In this document: positions 43,980-52,772 of the stretch, piece by piece
Layout of the letters: each line of letters starts with the position of its first letter
Numbering within the stretch: position 1 is the stretch's first letter
Assembly (NCBI RefSeq): GCF_000745235.1
Contig: NZ_JQNL01000001.1
Span: 2,108,001 to 2,172,000, forward strand
Reading direction: 5' to 3'
Source: Luteibacter mycovicinus
GTDB lineage: Bacteria > Pseudomonadota > Gammaproteobacteria > Xanthomonadales > Rhodanobacteraceae
Length of the DNA: 64,000 nt
Made by a program: the position numbers and the translations under genes
Notes under the pieces: model-generated
Database searches by the model: none
The model's input: the letters and a program-made list of their open reading frames with translations, nothing else
Told to the model about the DNA's origin: nothing

Positions 43980-45071
43980 TTACTTCTTGTAGGTGACGCG
44001 ATAGATGGCGCCGTTGTCGTCGTCGCTGATCAGCAGGCTGCCATCGGGAAGCGGCTGCACGTCGGCGGGACGGCCGGTGGCGTTCTCACCAACCAGGAAG
44101 CCCTCCACGAGGGGTTCATAGCTGGTCACCTTGTCGCCGTTGAGGCGCACCATCATCACGCGATAACCCGACTTGGCCGTACGGTTCCACGAACCGTGCT
44201 CGGCGACGATGAGTGCGCCCTGATATGCCGCCGGGAACTGCTTGCCCTGGTAGAAGCGGGCACCCAGCGCGGCGACATGAGCGCCCAACTTAAGCACGGG
44301 AGATGTGTAGTCCTTGCAGTTCCTGCCCTTGCCGAAGTCGGGGTCGAGTGTGTCGCCCTGATGGCAGAAGGGGTAGCCGAAATGCTGGCCGGTCTTCGTC
44401 ACATGGTTGAGTTCATCGTTGGGCAGGTCGTCGCCGAGCATGTCTCGACCGTTGTCGGTGAACCACAGCGTCTTGTCGCTCGGGCGCCAGTCGAAACCCA
44501 CCGTATTGCGGATGCCGCGCGCCACGACTTCGCTGCCGCTGCCATCCGCGTTCATGCGGCGAAGCTGGGCAAAGCCTTCCGAGTCGCGATCGCAGATATT
44601 GCAGGGCGCGCCGACCGGCACATAGAGCTTGTCGTCCGGCCCGAACGCGATGTACTTCCATCCGTGATGCGTTTCCGTGGGCAGCTTGTCGGTGATGACC
44701 TCGGGCGCGGGCGGCGCGTCGAGGTGGTTCTCGATGTCGCGAAGCACCACGATCCTGCTGACGGCCGAGATATAGAGGTCACCTTTGTGGAACGCGACGC
44801 CGACGGGCAGCTGTAGCCCACTGGCGACGGTGCGTACCTTCTCCACGGTGCCGTCCGCCGCATAACTCACGGCATAGACGCGACCCGCGTCGCGCGAGCC
44901 GACGAAGACGGTGTGGTTCGTGCCCACCGCCATCTCACGCGCGTTGGGCACCTTGTCGGTCCACACGGCGATATGAAAACCCGGAGGCAGTTTGAGCGAT
45001 TCCATCGCCGGCGTGGCGGCGAAAGCGGGGGCGGCGAGCAGGGACAGGGCAAGAACGAGGGCGCTACGCAT
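43980..45071 (-). CDS. L-sorbosone dehydrogenase-like beta-propeller, exported
   Basis: A 363-residue periplasmic six-bladed propeller of the PQQ-dependent sugar dehydrogenase/sorbosone dehydrogenase family. It has a signal peptide (MRSALVLALSLLAAPAFA), LPPGFHIAVWTDKVPNAREM, APCNICDRDSEGFAQLRR, RNTVGFDWRPSDKTLWFTDNGRD and NRTAKSGYRVMMVRLN. Such enzymes oxidise aldoses or related sugars with PQQ. The start at 45071 has GGGAG 9 nt upstream; a longer frame upstream overlaps the next gene and is ignored. No PQQ synthesis genes are in the window. Confidence 0.87.
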   Translation of the reverse strand: MRSALVLALSLLAAPAFAATPAMESLKLPPGFHIAVWTDKVPNAREMAVGTNHTVFVGSRDAGRVYAVSYAADGTVEKVRTVASGLQLPVGVAFHKGDLYISAVSRIVVLRDIENHLDAPPAPEVITDKLPTETHHGWKYIAFGPDDKLYVPVGAPCNICDRDSEGFAQLRRMNADGSGSEVVARGIRNTVGFDWRPSDKTLWFTDNGRDMLGDDLPNDELNHVTKTGQHFGYPFCHQGDTLDPDFGKGRNCKDYTSPVLKLGAHVAALGARFYQGKQFPAAYQGALIVAEHGSWNRTAKSGYRVMMVRLNGDKVTSYEPLVEGFLVGENATGRPADVQPLPDGSLLISDDDNGAIYRVTYKK

Positions 45072-45094
45072 GGACGGACTCCCGTTGCGGTGAT

Positions 45095-46096
45095 TCAGCC
45101 CGCGATGGCGTTGAAGCGGGCCGCGATGTAGTCGTCGGTGAAGCTGGTCATGCTGAAATCGCGGATGAAACCGCAATGTCCGCCATAGTTGGCGATATCG
45201 AGCTCGATGTTGGGCGGCAGGCGAAGCTGATGGAAGGCACTCACCGGAATGACGGGATCGTCGCGCGAGGTGAGGATGGTCGCGGGAACGTGCAGGCCCA
45301 TGAGCCGGTCGCCCGCGACGGAGTAGCCGTCGAGGTAGGCCTCGAGCGAGCCGAAATCCGTATGGCGCAGCACCAGCGAACTGGTCAGGTCGCGCATGTT
45401 CTGCTTGAGCTCGTCGAGCTCGAAATAGGTATGCTGCGGGAACGCCTCCTGCTTGAGCCGCAGGGAGCGTCGCCACTTGTGCATGAAGTAGGCGTTGTAG
45501 AACCACGGCGCCTCGCTCTCCAGCGAGAACAGGCCCTCGGCCGGGTCGATGATCGGGCAGACCGCCAGCACGTAATCGATCGGAATGACCTGCTTAGACG
45601 CCAGCATGGCGGCGCGCAGTGCGAAGTTGCCGCCCAAGGAGAAACCGGCGACGCCGATCACACGCGAGGGGAACATCCGGGCGATCTCACCCAGCGCGGT
45701 CACCACCTCGTCGATGCGGCACGAGTGGAACAGCGCCTCGTTGAGGCCGTGGCTGTCGCCGTGGTCGCGGAAGTTGAGGCGGAAGATGTCCCAGCCGTCT
45801 TCGAGCAGGCGGCTGCCCGTCTGCAGGACGTAGGTGGAATCGACGCTGCCTTCCCAGCCGTGGAAAAGGATGGCCAGACCGCGCGACGCGCCACCGGTGG
45901 TCTGCGGGGTGAAGCGCCCGCTCAGGCGATCGCCGCTGCCCACGTCGACCAGCACTTCGCGTGCGTCTTCCCGCACCTTGTGCGCCCGTTTGGGCAGCAG
46001 GGTGCGACGGATGCCGCTGGAGGAGAGCATGGTCTGGACGTGGCCGCTACGCAGCGGCCACGGCGGATTCAGGTCGACGCCCTTGGGCAGGCTCAT
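45095..46096 (-). CDS. YheT-family alpha/beta hydrolase
   Basis: A 333-residue cytoplasmic hydrolase of the YheT/ABHD1-3 group. It opens with NPPWPLRSGHVQTMLSS, has the oxyanion segment LFHGWEGSVDSTYV, the nucleophile elbow VAGFSLGGNFALR, the acid Asp in SRDDPVIP and the His in NYGGHCGFI. It probably acts on lipid or ester substrates. It overlaps the PlsC acyltransferase gene by 4 bp (ATGA), suggesting a shared role in lipid remodelling. Confidence 0.9.
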   Translation of the reverse strand: MSLPKGVDLNPPWPLRSGHVQTMLSSSGIRRTLLPKRAHKVREDAREVLVDVGSGDRLSGRFTPQTTGGASRGLAILFHGWEGSVDSTYVLQTGSRLLEDGWDIFRLNFRDHGDSHGLNEALFHSCRIDEVVTALGEIARMFPSRVIGVAGFSLGGNFALRAAMLASKQVIPIDYVLAVCPIIDPAEGLFSLESEAPWFYNAYFMHKWRRSLRLKQEAFPQHTYFELDELKQNMRDLTSSLVLRHTDFGSLEAYLDGYSVAGDRLMGLHVPATILTSRDDPVIPVSAFHQLRLPPNIELDIANYGGHCGFIRDFSMTSFTDDYIAARFNAIAG

Positions 46097-46893
46097 GCGG
46101 AGGTATCGGTATCCAGGGCCAGCGCGATGCGCTCGCGCGAGGCCTCCGCCATGCGGCGGCGCCCGTCGTCGGATAGCGGCACAGGCTCGAGGAAGTGCAC
46201 TTCCGCGTCCATCGGGGCCTCGCCCAGCAGACGTAGGATATTGCCCACGAAACTCTCGTCTTCCCGGAAGCCCGCATCGATGATGCGACGACCCTGACGA
46301 GCGAAGCGCAGCGCCACCGGCTGTACCGGCACCCCGGCATCGAGCGCCGCCTGAAAGATACGGGCATGGAAGACGCGAAGCACGCCGTTGTGGCCCGTGC
46401 CGCCTTCGGGGAACACGGCGACCGCGCGCCCTTCGCGCAGGCGCTCCACCATCACCGCCATCACCGAGGCCAGCGAGTGGTTATTGCCGCGCCGGTGGAA
46501 GATCGTGCCGCCACGGGCAGCCATCCAGCCGACCAGCGGCCAGCCGGCGATCTCCGCCTTGGCCACGAAGCAGGCGGCACGCTGCGAATGAAGCAGCACG
46601 ATGTCCAGCCACGACGTGTGGTTGGCCACGAACAGGACCGGATCGGGCAACGGCGTACCGATGCGGACGCTGCGCAGGCCGAAGATGCGTAGGAGCAGGG
46701 TCGACCACAGGCGGATCGCGCGATGCGCGAACGGCTCCTTGCCGTCCTTCATGACACCGCGCGACCAGCTAAGGATGCCGGCACAGATGACGATGGCGAA
46801 GAGGACGTGGAGCAACAGCAAGGGTATCCGCCACACATAGCGCAGCGGACGCAAACGGTCGCGGGGTGTCGGATTGGCGGTGGCGGCTTCCAT
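46093..46893 (-). CDS. 1-acyl-glycerol-3-phosphate acyltransferase (PlsC family)
   Basis: A 266-residue acyltransferase with one or two N-terminal membrane segments (LLLLHVLFAIVICAGIL) and the catalytic HX4D in VANHTSWLDIVLL, then FHRRGNNHSLASV and the substrate motif FPEGGTGHNG. It transfers acyl groups to lysophosphatidic acid or to a related lyso-lipid. The start at 46893 is the first ATG; a GTG at 46902 is also possible and no strong ribosome binding site is seen for either. Co-translated with the YheT hydrolase. Confidence 0.88.
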   Translation of the reverse strand: MEAATANPTPRDRLRPLRYVWRIPLLLLHVLFAIVICAGILSWSRGVMKDGKEPFAHRAIRLWSTLLLRIFGLRSVRIGTPLPDPVLFVANHTSWLDIVLLHSQRAACFVAKAEIAGWPLVGWMAARGGTIFHRRGNNHSLASVMAVMVERLREGRAVAVFPEGGTGHNGVLRVFHARIFQAALDAGVPVQPVALRFARQGRRIIDAGFREDESFVGNILRLLGEAPMDAEVHFLEPVPLSDDGRRRMAEASRERIALALDTDTSA

Positions 46894-46976
46894 CAAGCAC
46901 ACAAGATTAACGACCGGCGAACCCTGCCGCTAGGGGACATTGTCTTTCTCGTTACGCCACGCGGGCTTGCCTCAGG

Positions 46977-47456
46977 CTAGCTTGAGACATTTCCTAGTGG
47001 AAGGGCCGTCGAAGCCTTCACCGTGCGCAGGACGAAGCTGGTATTCACGTCGGCCACGCCCGAGGCGTTGAGCAGACGGTCCAAAAGGAACTGCGAAAAG
47101 CCGTCCAGATCGGCCACGTAGACCTGGAGCAGGTAATCCATGTCGCCCGTCAGGGCATAGCAGGCGACCACCTCCTCCCAGCCAGCCACCGACTCGGTGA
47201 ACGCGTCGATGGCGGGCGACTCGTGCCGGGACAGCTGCACCCGGACGAAGGCCTGCAGACCCAGCCCGACCGCCCGGGGCTCCAGCCGCGCGCCGTACCC
47301 ACCGATCACGCCATCCGCCTCGAGCTTCTGGACACGGCGCAGGCAGGCCGACGGCGACAGGTTCACCTCAGCCGCCAGATCGGCATTGCTCATACGACCG
47401 CTGGACTGAAGGGTCGCGAGGATACGGAGATCGGTGCGATCGAGCGTGGACTGCAT
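46977..47456 (-). CDS. Lrp/AsnC-family transcriptional regulator
   Basis: A 159-residue feast/famine regulator. The N-terminal HTH (LDRTDLRILATLQSSGRMSNADLAAEVNLSPSACLRRVQKLE) and the C-terminal RAM ligand domain (CYALTGDMDYLLQVYVAD) are complete. It is divergent from phhA, so it probably responds to phenylalanine or tyrosine and controls that gene, as PhhR-unrelated Lrp proteins do in xanthomonads. Repeated TTGCGC motifs lie in the shared promoter region. Confidence 0.92.
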   Translation of the reverse strand: MQSTLDRTDLRILATLQSSGRMSNADLAAEVNLSPSACLRRVQKLEADGVIGGYGARLEPRAVGLGLQAFVRVQLSRHESPAIDAFTESVAGWEEVVACYALTGDMDYLLQVYVADLDGFSQFLLDRLLNASGVADVNTSFVLRTVKASTALPLGNVSS

Positions 47457-47492
47457 GATTCTTTCTCTTGTTCGATCTTATACGCATGAATA

Positions 47493-47538
47493 TTGCGCTC
47501 AACTATCGGCCTAGCGCAACAACACAAGCTCATTGCGC
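47493..47538. promoter_or_regulatory. Repeated TTGCGC motifs between lrp-type gene and phhA
   Basis: TTGCGC at 47493-47498 and 47533-47538 stand 40 bp apart, about four helical turns, with the inverted copy GCGCAA at 47514-47519 between them. The layout suits an Lrp octamer binding across the divergent promoters. Binding is inferred from position only. Confidence 0.5.
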
Positions 47539-47591
47539 CGTTTCGGCGCTAAGCTGTTGTTTCACTCAGGCAAGCGTTCAAGGAGAGTCCC

Positions 47592-48479
47592 ATGGAAAGC
47601 CCCCGCCGCGTCGAGCATCAGCAAACCGACCGCGGATACGTGCCCGTCTACGCGACCGGCATCGTGGAGCAACCGTGGGCGAGCTACTCGAAGACCGATC
47701 ATGAGGTCTGGGACACACTCTATCGGCGCCAGCGCGACCTGCTGCCCGCGTACGCCTGCCAGGAATTTCTGGACGGCGTCGAGCGTTTCGGCTTCGGCGA
47801 GGGCGGCATTCCCCGCTTCGAGGATCTGAACAAGGTGCTGGGCGAGGCCACCGGCTGGGAGATCGTCGCCGTGGAAGGCCTGCTGCCGGACGAGGTGTTC
47901 TTCGACCACCTGGCCAACCGCCGTTTCCCGGTCAGCTGGTGGATCCGTCGGCCGGACCAGCTGGACTACCTGTCCGAGCCGGATCTGTTCCACGACCTCT
48001 TCGGCCATGTGCCCCTCCTGCTCAACCCGGTTTTCGCCGATTACATGCAGGCCTACGGCAAGGGCGGTATGAAGGCTTACGCGATCGGCCCCGAGGCGTT
48101 GATGAACCTCACGCGCTTGTACTGGTACACGGTGGAATTCGGCCTGATCCGCACCGATGCCGGCCTGCGTATCTACGGCGCCGGTATCGTCAGCTCCAAG
48201 GGCGAGTCGATCTACTCGATCGACTCCGCATCGCCAAACCGGGTCGGCTTCGACCTCGAGCGGGTGATGAACACCCGGTACCGGATCGATTCCTACCAGC
48301 AGACGTACTTCGTCATCGACGACTTCGCCCAGCTGTTCGAGGCGACCGGTCCGGACTTCACGCCGATCTATGCCCGGCTGGCCGACGGCACCGCCGTGGC
48401 GGCTTCCGATGTCGTCCCGGCGGACAAAATTTTCAATATCGGCACGCGCGAAGGCTTCGTTTCCGGCGGAGATAACTGA
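47592..48479 (+). CDS. phhA: Phenylalanine-4-hydroxylase
   Basis: A 295-residue bacterial aromatic amino acid hydroxylase that converts phenylalanine to tyrosine with O2 and tetrahydropterin. The iron ligands are His134 and His139 in DLFHDLFGHVPLL and Glu182 in YWYTVEFGLI. Other signatures are NRRFPVSWWIRRPDQLDYL and GAGIVSSKGESIYSI. It lacks the regulatory ACT domain of animal enzymes, as is normal for bacteria. AAGGAG lies before the start. Divergent from the Lrp-type gene. Confidence 0.97.
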   Translation: MESPRRVEHQQTDRGYVPVYATGIVEQPWASYSKTDHEVWDTLYRRQRDLLPAYACQEFLDGVERFGFGEGGIPRFEDLNKVLGEATGWEIVAVEGLLPDEVFFDHLANRRFPVSWWIRRPDQLDYLSEPDLFHDLFGHVPLLLNPVFADYMQAYGKGGMKAYAIGPEALMNLTRLYWYTVEFGLIRTDAGLRIYGAGIVSSKGESIYSIDSASPNRVGFDLERVMNTRYRIDSYQQTYFVIDDFAQLFEATGPDFTPIYARLADGTAVAASDVVPADKIFNIGTREGFVSGGDN

Positions 48480-48548
48480 GCCTCAACGGCGCCCTAACGA
48501 ATCGCCCCTTAGGATGGACGCACGTTCAGTCAACAGGGTGGGTTCATT

Positions 48549-48797
48549 GTGGTCGTCTTCGATATTCCGTTCGAGTCCGTCGGTCCGGGCCTCTGGGTGC
48601 TCCAGAAGAATGAGAATGAATATGCCGAGTTCTGTTCCCGCGAGGATGCTCTCGAATGCGCGCTGGCTGAGGCCCGTCGTATCGAGGCACTGAACGCGGC
48701 ATCGGACATCGTGTTGAACATCGAAGGCAACGACGGCGTGTGGCGGGCATTCGACACATCGATCCGGCCCTACGCGTGCCGCATGCAGGCGGCCTGA
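48549..48797 (+). CDS. Small DUF2188-like protein
   Basis: An 82-residue soluble protein starting at a GTG with a GGGTGGG Shine-Dalgarno. It reads as one beta-alpha-beta unit (LWVLQKNENEYAEFCSREDA, a helix with ALAEARRIEAL, then SDIVLNIEGNDGVWRAF), similar to the DUF2188 pattern in which WxVxxxG.. precedes a helix and a VxxxDGxI strand. Function unknown. A terminator follows directly at 48829. Confidence 0.65.
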   Translation: MVVFDIPFESVGPGLWVLQKNENEYAEFCSREDALECALAEARRIEALNAASDIVLNIEGNDGVWRAFDTSIRPYACRMQAA

Positions 48798-48828
48798 TCC
48801 GCCGGATAAACGAGCAGGATTCCCTGAG

Positions 48829-48867
48829 GGGCAGGTTGGCGTAAGAGCTGACCTGCCCTTTTTCTTT
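48829..48867 (+). terminator. Intrinsic terminator after the DUF2188-like gene
   Basis: Stem GGGCAGGT (48829-48836) pairs with ACCTGCCC (48851-48858), with a 14-nt loop, followed by TTTTTCTTT. It ends plus-strand transcription from phhA or the small gene. Confidence 0.8.
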
Positions 48868-48875
48868 GAGCGGAC

Positions 48876-48914
48876 AAAATAAAACCCCGGCAGCCAGGGG
48901 AGGAGCTGCCGGGG
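48876..48914 (-). terminator. Intrinsic terminator for the minus-strand GDSL gene
   Basis: A perfect 10-bp stem (48885-48894 with 48905-48914) is followed on the minus strand by TTTTATTTT. It lies 134 bp past the GDSL stop and 9 bp from the plus-strand terminator, giving a back-to-back pair. Confidence 0.8.
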
Positions 48915-49047
48915 TCGCGTCGGGTCCAGGCTATCAGGGGAAATAGCGGGACCCGGGACAGATGGCCAATGAAACGCGGCGTCTGCCAACAGGTCGCCTC
49001 TCGGCGATCGAATACTTAGATAAGGGCTTTGCCGTGAAGTTCCCGTA

Positions 49048-49755
49048 TCACGGGGTGGTCGTGTTTGGGGTCTGTTTAACTTCGGCCGCCGTGGCGTGGT
49101 CGGCAAGCCAGGGACCCACCTGCGCGACCCAGAGCGCATAGCCCTTCGGGTTCATGTGCAGCCCGTCTTCGATGAAGAGATCCGGCTTGGGCTGGCCCTG
49201 CGCGTCGATCATCGCGGGCGCCACGTCCAGAAAAGCCACGTTCTTCTGCGCCATGGCCCAGGTGCTGATCAGTTTGTTGGCGGCGTTGATGCTGGGCAGC
49301 AGGTTGACCCGGGCGACGCTGGGCTTGATCGAGATGAAGGCGATCGGGACATTGGGCTGCGCGGCGCGCACCTTCGTCACGAACGCGGCGAAATCGTCAC
49401 GCACCTGTTCCGGGGTGTCGCCGCCCTGCAGGTCGTTGTCGCCGGCGTAGACCACGATGGCCGCGGGCTTGTACGGAAGCACGATGCGATCGGCGAAGGC
49501 GGTCGAGTCGTCCATGTCCGATCCGCCGAAGCCGCGGTTGATCACGCGGTAGTGCGGGAAATCGGAAGCCAGGCTCTTCCAGAAGCGGATCGACGAACTG
49601 CCGACGAACAGCACGGCGTTGGCCGGCGGAGGACTGGCTTTGTCCGAGGCCTCGAAGGCCTGGATGTCGGTTTCCCACCGGCTGTGGTCGGGATCCCTGG
49701 CGTGTGCGCCGAAGGACAGGACGAGGAAGATAAGGAGGATCGTCAGGCGTTTCAT
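49048..49755 (-). CDS. Exported SGNH/GDSL hydrolase
   Basis: A 235-residue esterase-type hydrolase with a signal peptide (MKRLTILLIFLVLSFGAHA). Block I is VLFVGSSSIRFWKSL with the nucleophile Ser, block II NRGFGGSDMDD, block III VVYAGDNDLQGG and block V EDGLHMNPKGY with the Asp/His pair. It likely removes acyl or acetyl groups from carbohydrates or lipids in the periplasm. Stand-alone, with its own terminator downstream at 48876. Confidence 0.9.
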   Translation of the reverse strand: MKRLTILLIFLVLSFGAHARDPDHSRWETDIQAFEASDKASPPPANAVLFVGSSSIRFWKSLASDFPHYRVINRGFGGSDMDDSTAFADRIVLPYKPAAIVVYAGDNDLQGGDTPEQVRDDFAAFVTKVRAAQPNVPIAFISIKPSVARVNLLPSINAANKLISTWAMAQKNVAFLDVAPAMIDAQGQPKPDLFIEDGLHMNPKGYALWVAQVGPWLADHATAAEVKQTPNTTTP

Positions 49756-49773
49756 CCGGACGACCGTAACCGC

Positions 49774-50475
49774 TCAGGCCTCCGGGGGCAAACCGGGACG
49801 ATCCACCGCGGTGACCTTCAGCACCGCCTCGATGCGCTGGCCGTTCCATCGATAGATGAAATGTTCGGCCTGCATGCAGGGCGCGATCAGGTCGGGGAAG
49901 AACACCGCGACGCACTCCCCGCCCGGGTGGCGCGCGCTGTCGTAGACGATGCCGTTGGAGCCTTCCTCACGCAGGGTCCGGGCCAGCTTGACGCTGGCCA
50001 GATAGGAGTCCGGATCGTGTTCGGCGGCCCAGCCCCCACGGATATCGTGCAGGCGTCCCGCGATCGAGGTGCTGTAGCACCGCACCTGGACGTCGGTGGG
50101 CGGTTCCCGCGTCGCCGCCAGGAAGGCTTCGCGGTGGTAGACCGTCTCTTCGATCGCGGTGGCGATGGTATGCGCCGCATAGAACACGCCCCAGTGACCA
50201 TCGGAGAAGCGGCTGCCCTCTGGCGGAATGTGGGTGAACGCGGCCATGATCGGTGTCGTGCCGGGGCCGGAGACGCGCCGGTCGGGCGGCACCATGCTCA
50301 GCGCGCCCATTTCCTCGCGCAGGCGGGGGTTGGTCATCGACTCGATCGCCATGACGGCATCGATGTCCCTGGCATCGGCGATACGGTCGAACAGTCCCAC
50401 CGGAGGAAAACGGCTGGGGACAATGCGGTAGGCGTGGGTCCAGCGAATCCGCCGCGACGGCGGTGCCGTCGTCAT
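49774..50475 (-). CDS. RES-domain toxin
   Basis: A 233-residue RES-family protein. It has the opening Arg-rich strand AYRIVPSRFPPVG, GRFSD-type motif GSRFSDGHWGVFYAAHTIATAIEET with Arg and Glu, and the later Ser in SNGIVYDSARHPGGECVAVF. RES toxins degrade NAD+ by phosphorolysis or hydrolysis. Its ATG overlaps the stop of the antitoxin gene (ATGA), the typical tight pair. Whether it is still toxic cannot be read from sequence, but the Arg, Glu and Ser motif positions are kept. The protein is longer than small RES toxins (about 150 residues) and belongs to the long form. Confidence 0.87.
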   Translation of the reverse strand: MTTAPPSRRIRWTHAYRIVPSRFPPVGLFDRIADARDIDAVMAIESMTNPRLREEMGALSMVPPDRRVSGPGTTPIMAAFTHIPPEGSRFSDGHWGVFYAAHTIATAIEETVYHREAFLAATREPPTDVQVRCYSTSIAGRLHDIRGGWAAEHDPDSYLASVKLARTLREEGSNGIVYDSARHPGGECVAVFFPDLIAPCMQAEHFIYRWNGQRIEAVLKVTAVDRPGLPPEA

Positions 50476-50873
50476 CCGTTCCAGCCGCGCTGCGCGTCCA
50501 GGTACTGACGGACGACATAGAGGTCGGCGACGTTGCCCGAGAGCATGCGATCCAGTGCCGAGTGGCCGCCGAAGAGAGGCGCAGTGTTGGGCTTGCGCAC
50601 CCAGGCATCCGCCTGGCCGGGGTCGGGGAAAAGGATCTGGAGGTCCTTCCAGATGCCAAGCAGGTAGCTGATGCGCTCCACGACGTCCCTAGAGGGGGTT
50701 CCGTCCTGTAGCTTCTTCCATTTGAAGTACGTGGACTCCGGGGGATCGCCCAGCAGCGTGCGCTGCTCGGCGCCGCGGAGTTTCCAGCGCTCCGCGAGGG
50801 CGAAGAAGGCGCGCAAGGCCGGCCCGCCGAGATCATCGGCGTAACCGGGTTCGACGTGGATGGCTGGCTGCAT
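50472..50873 (-). CDS. Xre/MbcA/ParS-type antitoxin
   Basis: A 133-residue protein with an N-terminal Xre-like helical region (RAFFALAERWKLRGAEQRTLLG, STYFKWKKL) and a C-terminal DUF2384 toxin-binding domain (WVRKPNTAPLFGGHSALDRMLSG). This is the cognate antitoxin of RES toxins and probably represses its own promoter. I start at 50873; the frame stays open upstream but the added sequence is not part of the family. Palindrome at 50909-50922 may be its operator. Confidence 0.87.
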   Translation of the reverse strand: MQPAIHVEPGYADDLGGPALRAFFALAERWKLRGAEQRTLLGDPPESTYFKWKKLQDGTPSRDVVERISYLLGIWKDLQILFPDPGQADAWVRKPNTAPLFGGHSALDRMLSGNVADLYVVRQYLDAQRGWNG

Positions 50874-50908
50874 CGACGGCTCTACCTGTGGACTTGTGAT
50901 GCAGTTTA

Positions 50909-50922
50909 CTCCATTTGTGGAG
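50909..50922. promoter_or_regulatory. Palindrome upstream of the antitoxin gene
   Basis: CTCCATTTGTGGAG (arms of 5 bp around TTTG) lies 36 bp before the antitoxin start in a short AT-richer patch. Xre-type antitoxins repress their own operon through such palindromes. A related TGTGGA half-site is at 50887. Confidence 0.45.
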
Positions 50923-50982
50923 CTGTTCGTATACGGGCAGGCGCCAGCGGGGCTTGCTCCTGCCTGAGCGCCGTGACATTGC

Positions 50983-52710
50983 TCATTTCCTGGATGCAAT
51001 CCACGCGTCGACATGCTGCTCCAGCACCGGCAGCGGCACCGATCCCAGCGCCAGCACCGTGTCGTGGAAGGCCCGCAGGTCGAACTTCTCGCCCAGCTCC
51101 TTTTCCGCCTTCTCGCGCAACGCGCGGATCTTCAGGTAGCCCAACTCATACGACAGCGCCTGCCCTGGCCAACTGATGTAGCGGTCGACCTCGTTGGCGA
51201 TCTCGCGCTGGCTCAGCGCCGTATTGCCGGCGAGGTAATCGATCGCCTGCTGACGCGTCCAGCCGAGATGGTGGATGCCGGTATCGACGACGAGGCGACA
51301 GGCACGCCACATCTGATACGTGAGGAACCCGAAGCGCTCGTAGGGCGTGTGGTAGATGCCCATCTCCTCGCCCAGGTATTCCGAGTACAACGCCCATCCC
51401 TCGCCATAGGCGGAGATGTAACCGTCGCGACGGAAGTCGGGCAGACCCTGCTGCTCGGCCGACAGCGCCAGTTGCAACGCGTGCCCGGGCATCGACTCAT
51501 GCAGCGTCAGCGCCGGCATGTTGAACAGCGGACGGGATGGCAGGTCGTACGTGTTGACGAGGTACGTGTCCGGGCCGCCGCGGCCGGACGTGTAATAAGG
51601 CGCGATATCCGCAGGCACCGGTTCGATGGCGAAGCGCTGGCGCGGTAACAGGCCGAAGTACTTGCCGAGCTTCGCATCGACCTGCTTGGCCACCCAGGCC
51701 GTGCGCATCAACAATTCGTCGGGCGTCTTCGCATAGAACTGCGGATCGCTGCGCAGGAAAGCGAGGAAGGCCGGGAAATCGCCCTTGAACCCGGTCTCCT
51801 TCATCGTGGCGACCATCTCCTTGTGGAGGCGGTCGACCTCGCGCAGGCCGATGGCGTGGATGGCATCGGGCGTCAGATCCAGGGTGGTGTATTCTAGGAT
51901 CTGCTGTCGGTAGTAGGCCTTACCGTCGGGCAGCGACTCGGCCGCCAGGGTCGGGCGCGCCCCAGGGACGTACTCGTTGCGGAAGAACGTCAGCAGCTTG
52001 CCGTAGGAGGGAATCACATCCTCGGCGATGACCTTGCGTGCCTCGGCACGCAACAGGTCGGCGTCCCTGGGGGGCAGGGTCTTCGGCAGCGACCTGAACG
52101 GACCGTACAGCGCACTGTCTTCGGGGTTCTTCAGTTCGGCGACGGCGGCGATCGATACATCGCGTCCATTGAGCACCTCGCGCGGGACGGTGAAACCGCG
52201 CGCCAGGCCCAGACGCATGTTGTCGATCTCCTGGTCCATATAGGCCGGGATCTGGCGCAGGCGATCGATGTACTTCCGATAATCGTCGCGCGTGCGCAGG
52301 TCGTCGCCGTGAAGCACGTAGCCGATGTCGGACCAGAAGGCCGAGTCGCTGTTGAACGGCATCTGCCACTGCTGGAAGCGCTGGGCAGCCGCGAGGTTGG
52401 CGATCTGCGCGCGGTAAACGGCGTAGTCCACACGAACCGTGCCGCTCAGCGAGGCCGGATCGATGCGACCCAGCTGCGCCAGCACGTCGTTCCAGTAGGC
52501 GAGGCGCCTGGCCTGGCTGGCGGCGTCCACCGTATCCAGGCGGCCCTCGCCGGGCTGCGCTTCGCCCGAGGTCAGGATGCCCGCCTGCCCGCTACGCCAT
52601 GCCCATTCCTTCGTGTAGATCGCCTTGAAGGCGTCGTCGGCCGGCGTGGCGGCATGGGCGGTACCGGCGACGAGGCCGGCGAAGGCGATGGCGCGAATCC
52701 AGGGGGACAT
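50983..52710 (-). CDS. DUF885 metallopeptidase, exported
   Basis: A 575-residue protein of the DUF885 family, a group of zinc-dependent carboxypeptidase-like enzymes. It has a signal peptide (IRAIAFAGLVAGTAHA), a zinc motif LTLHESMPGHALQLAL (HExxxH form), and the following Glu in YGEGWALYSEYLGEEMG as the third ligand. The C-terminus has IHHLGWTRQQAIDYL. It probably trims peptides in the periplasm. The start at 52710 has CGGAG upstream; longer frames are shadows. Confidence 0.88.
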   Translation of the reverse strand: MSPWIRAIAFAGLVAGTAHAATPADDAFKAIYTKEWAWRSGQAGILTSGEAQPGEGRLDTVDAASQARRLAYWNDVLAQLGRIDPASLSGTVRVDYAVYRAQIANLAAAQRFQQWQMPFNSDSAFWSDIGYVLHGDDLRTRDDYRKYIDRLRQIPAYMDQEIDNMRLGLARGFTVPREVLNGRDVSIAAVAELKNPEDSALYGPFRSLPKTLPPRDADLLRAEARKVIAEDVIPSYGKLLTFFRNEYVPGARPTLAAESLPDGKAYYRQQILEYTTLDLTPDAIHAIGLREVDRLHKEMVATMKETGFKGDFPAFLAFLRSDPQFYAKTPDELLMRTAWVAKQVDAKLGKYFGLLPRQRFAIEPVPADIAPYYTSGRGGPDTYLVNTYDLPSRPLFNMPALTLHESMPGHALQLALSAEQQGLPDFRRDGYISAYGEGWALYSEYLGEEMGIYHTPYERFGFLTYQMWRACRLVVDTGIHHLGWTRQQAIDYLAGNTALSQREIANEVDRYISWPGQALSYELGYLKIRALREKAEKELGEKFDLRAFHDTVLALGSVPLPVLEQHVDAWIASRK

Positions 52711-52772
52711 GCGGGCTCCGTAGGGGGACGGGTAAACCCCGATCATCGCATCCGGACCGCCGAACCCGAAAA

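Noticed and set aside
50936..50972. Fourth REP-like hairpin near the end of the DUF885 gene
   Set aside because: Arms pair poorly beyond GGCAGG/CCTGCC and the GTAGGAGC core is degenerate; it may be a decayed copy or a weak terminator.
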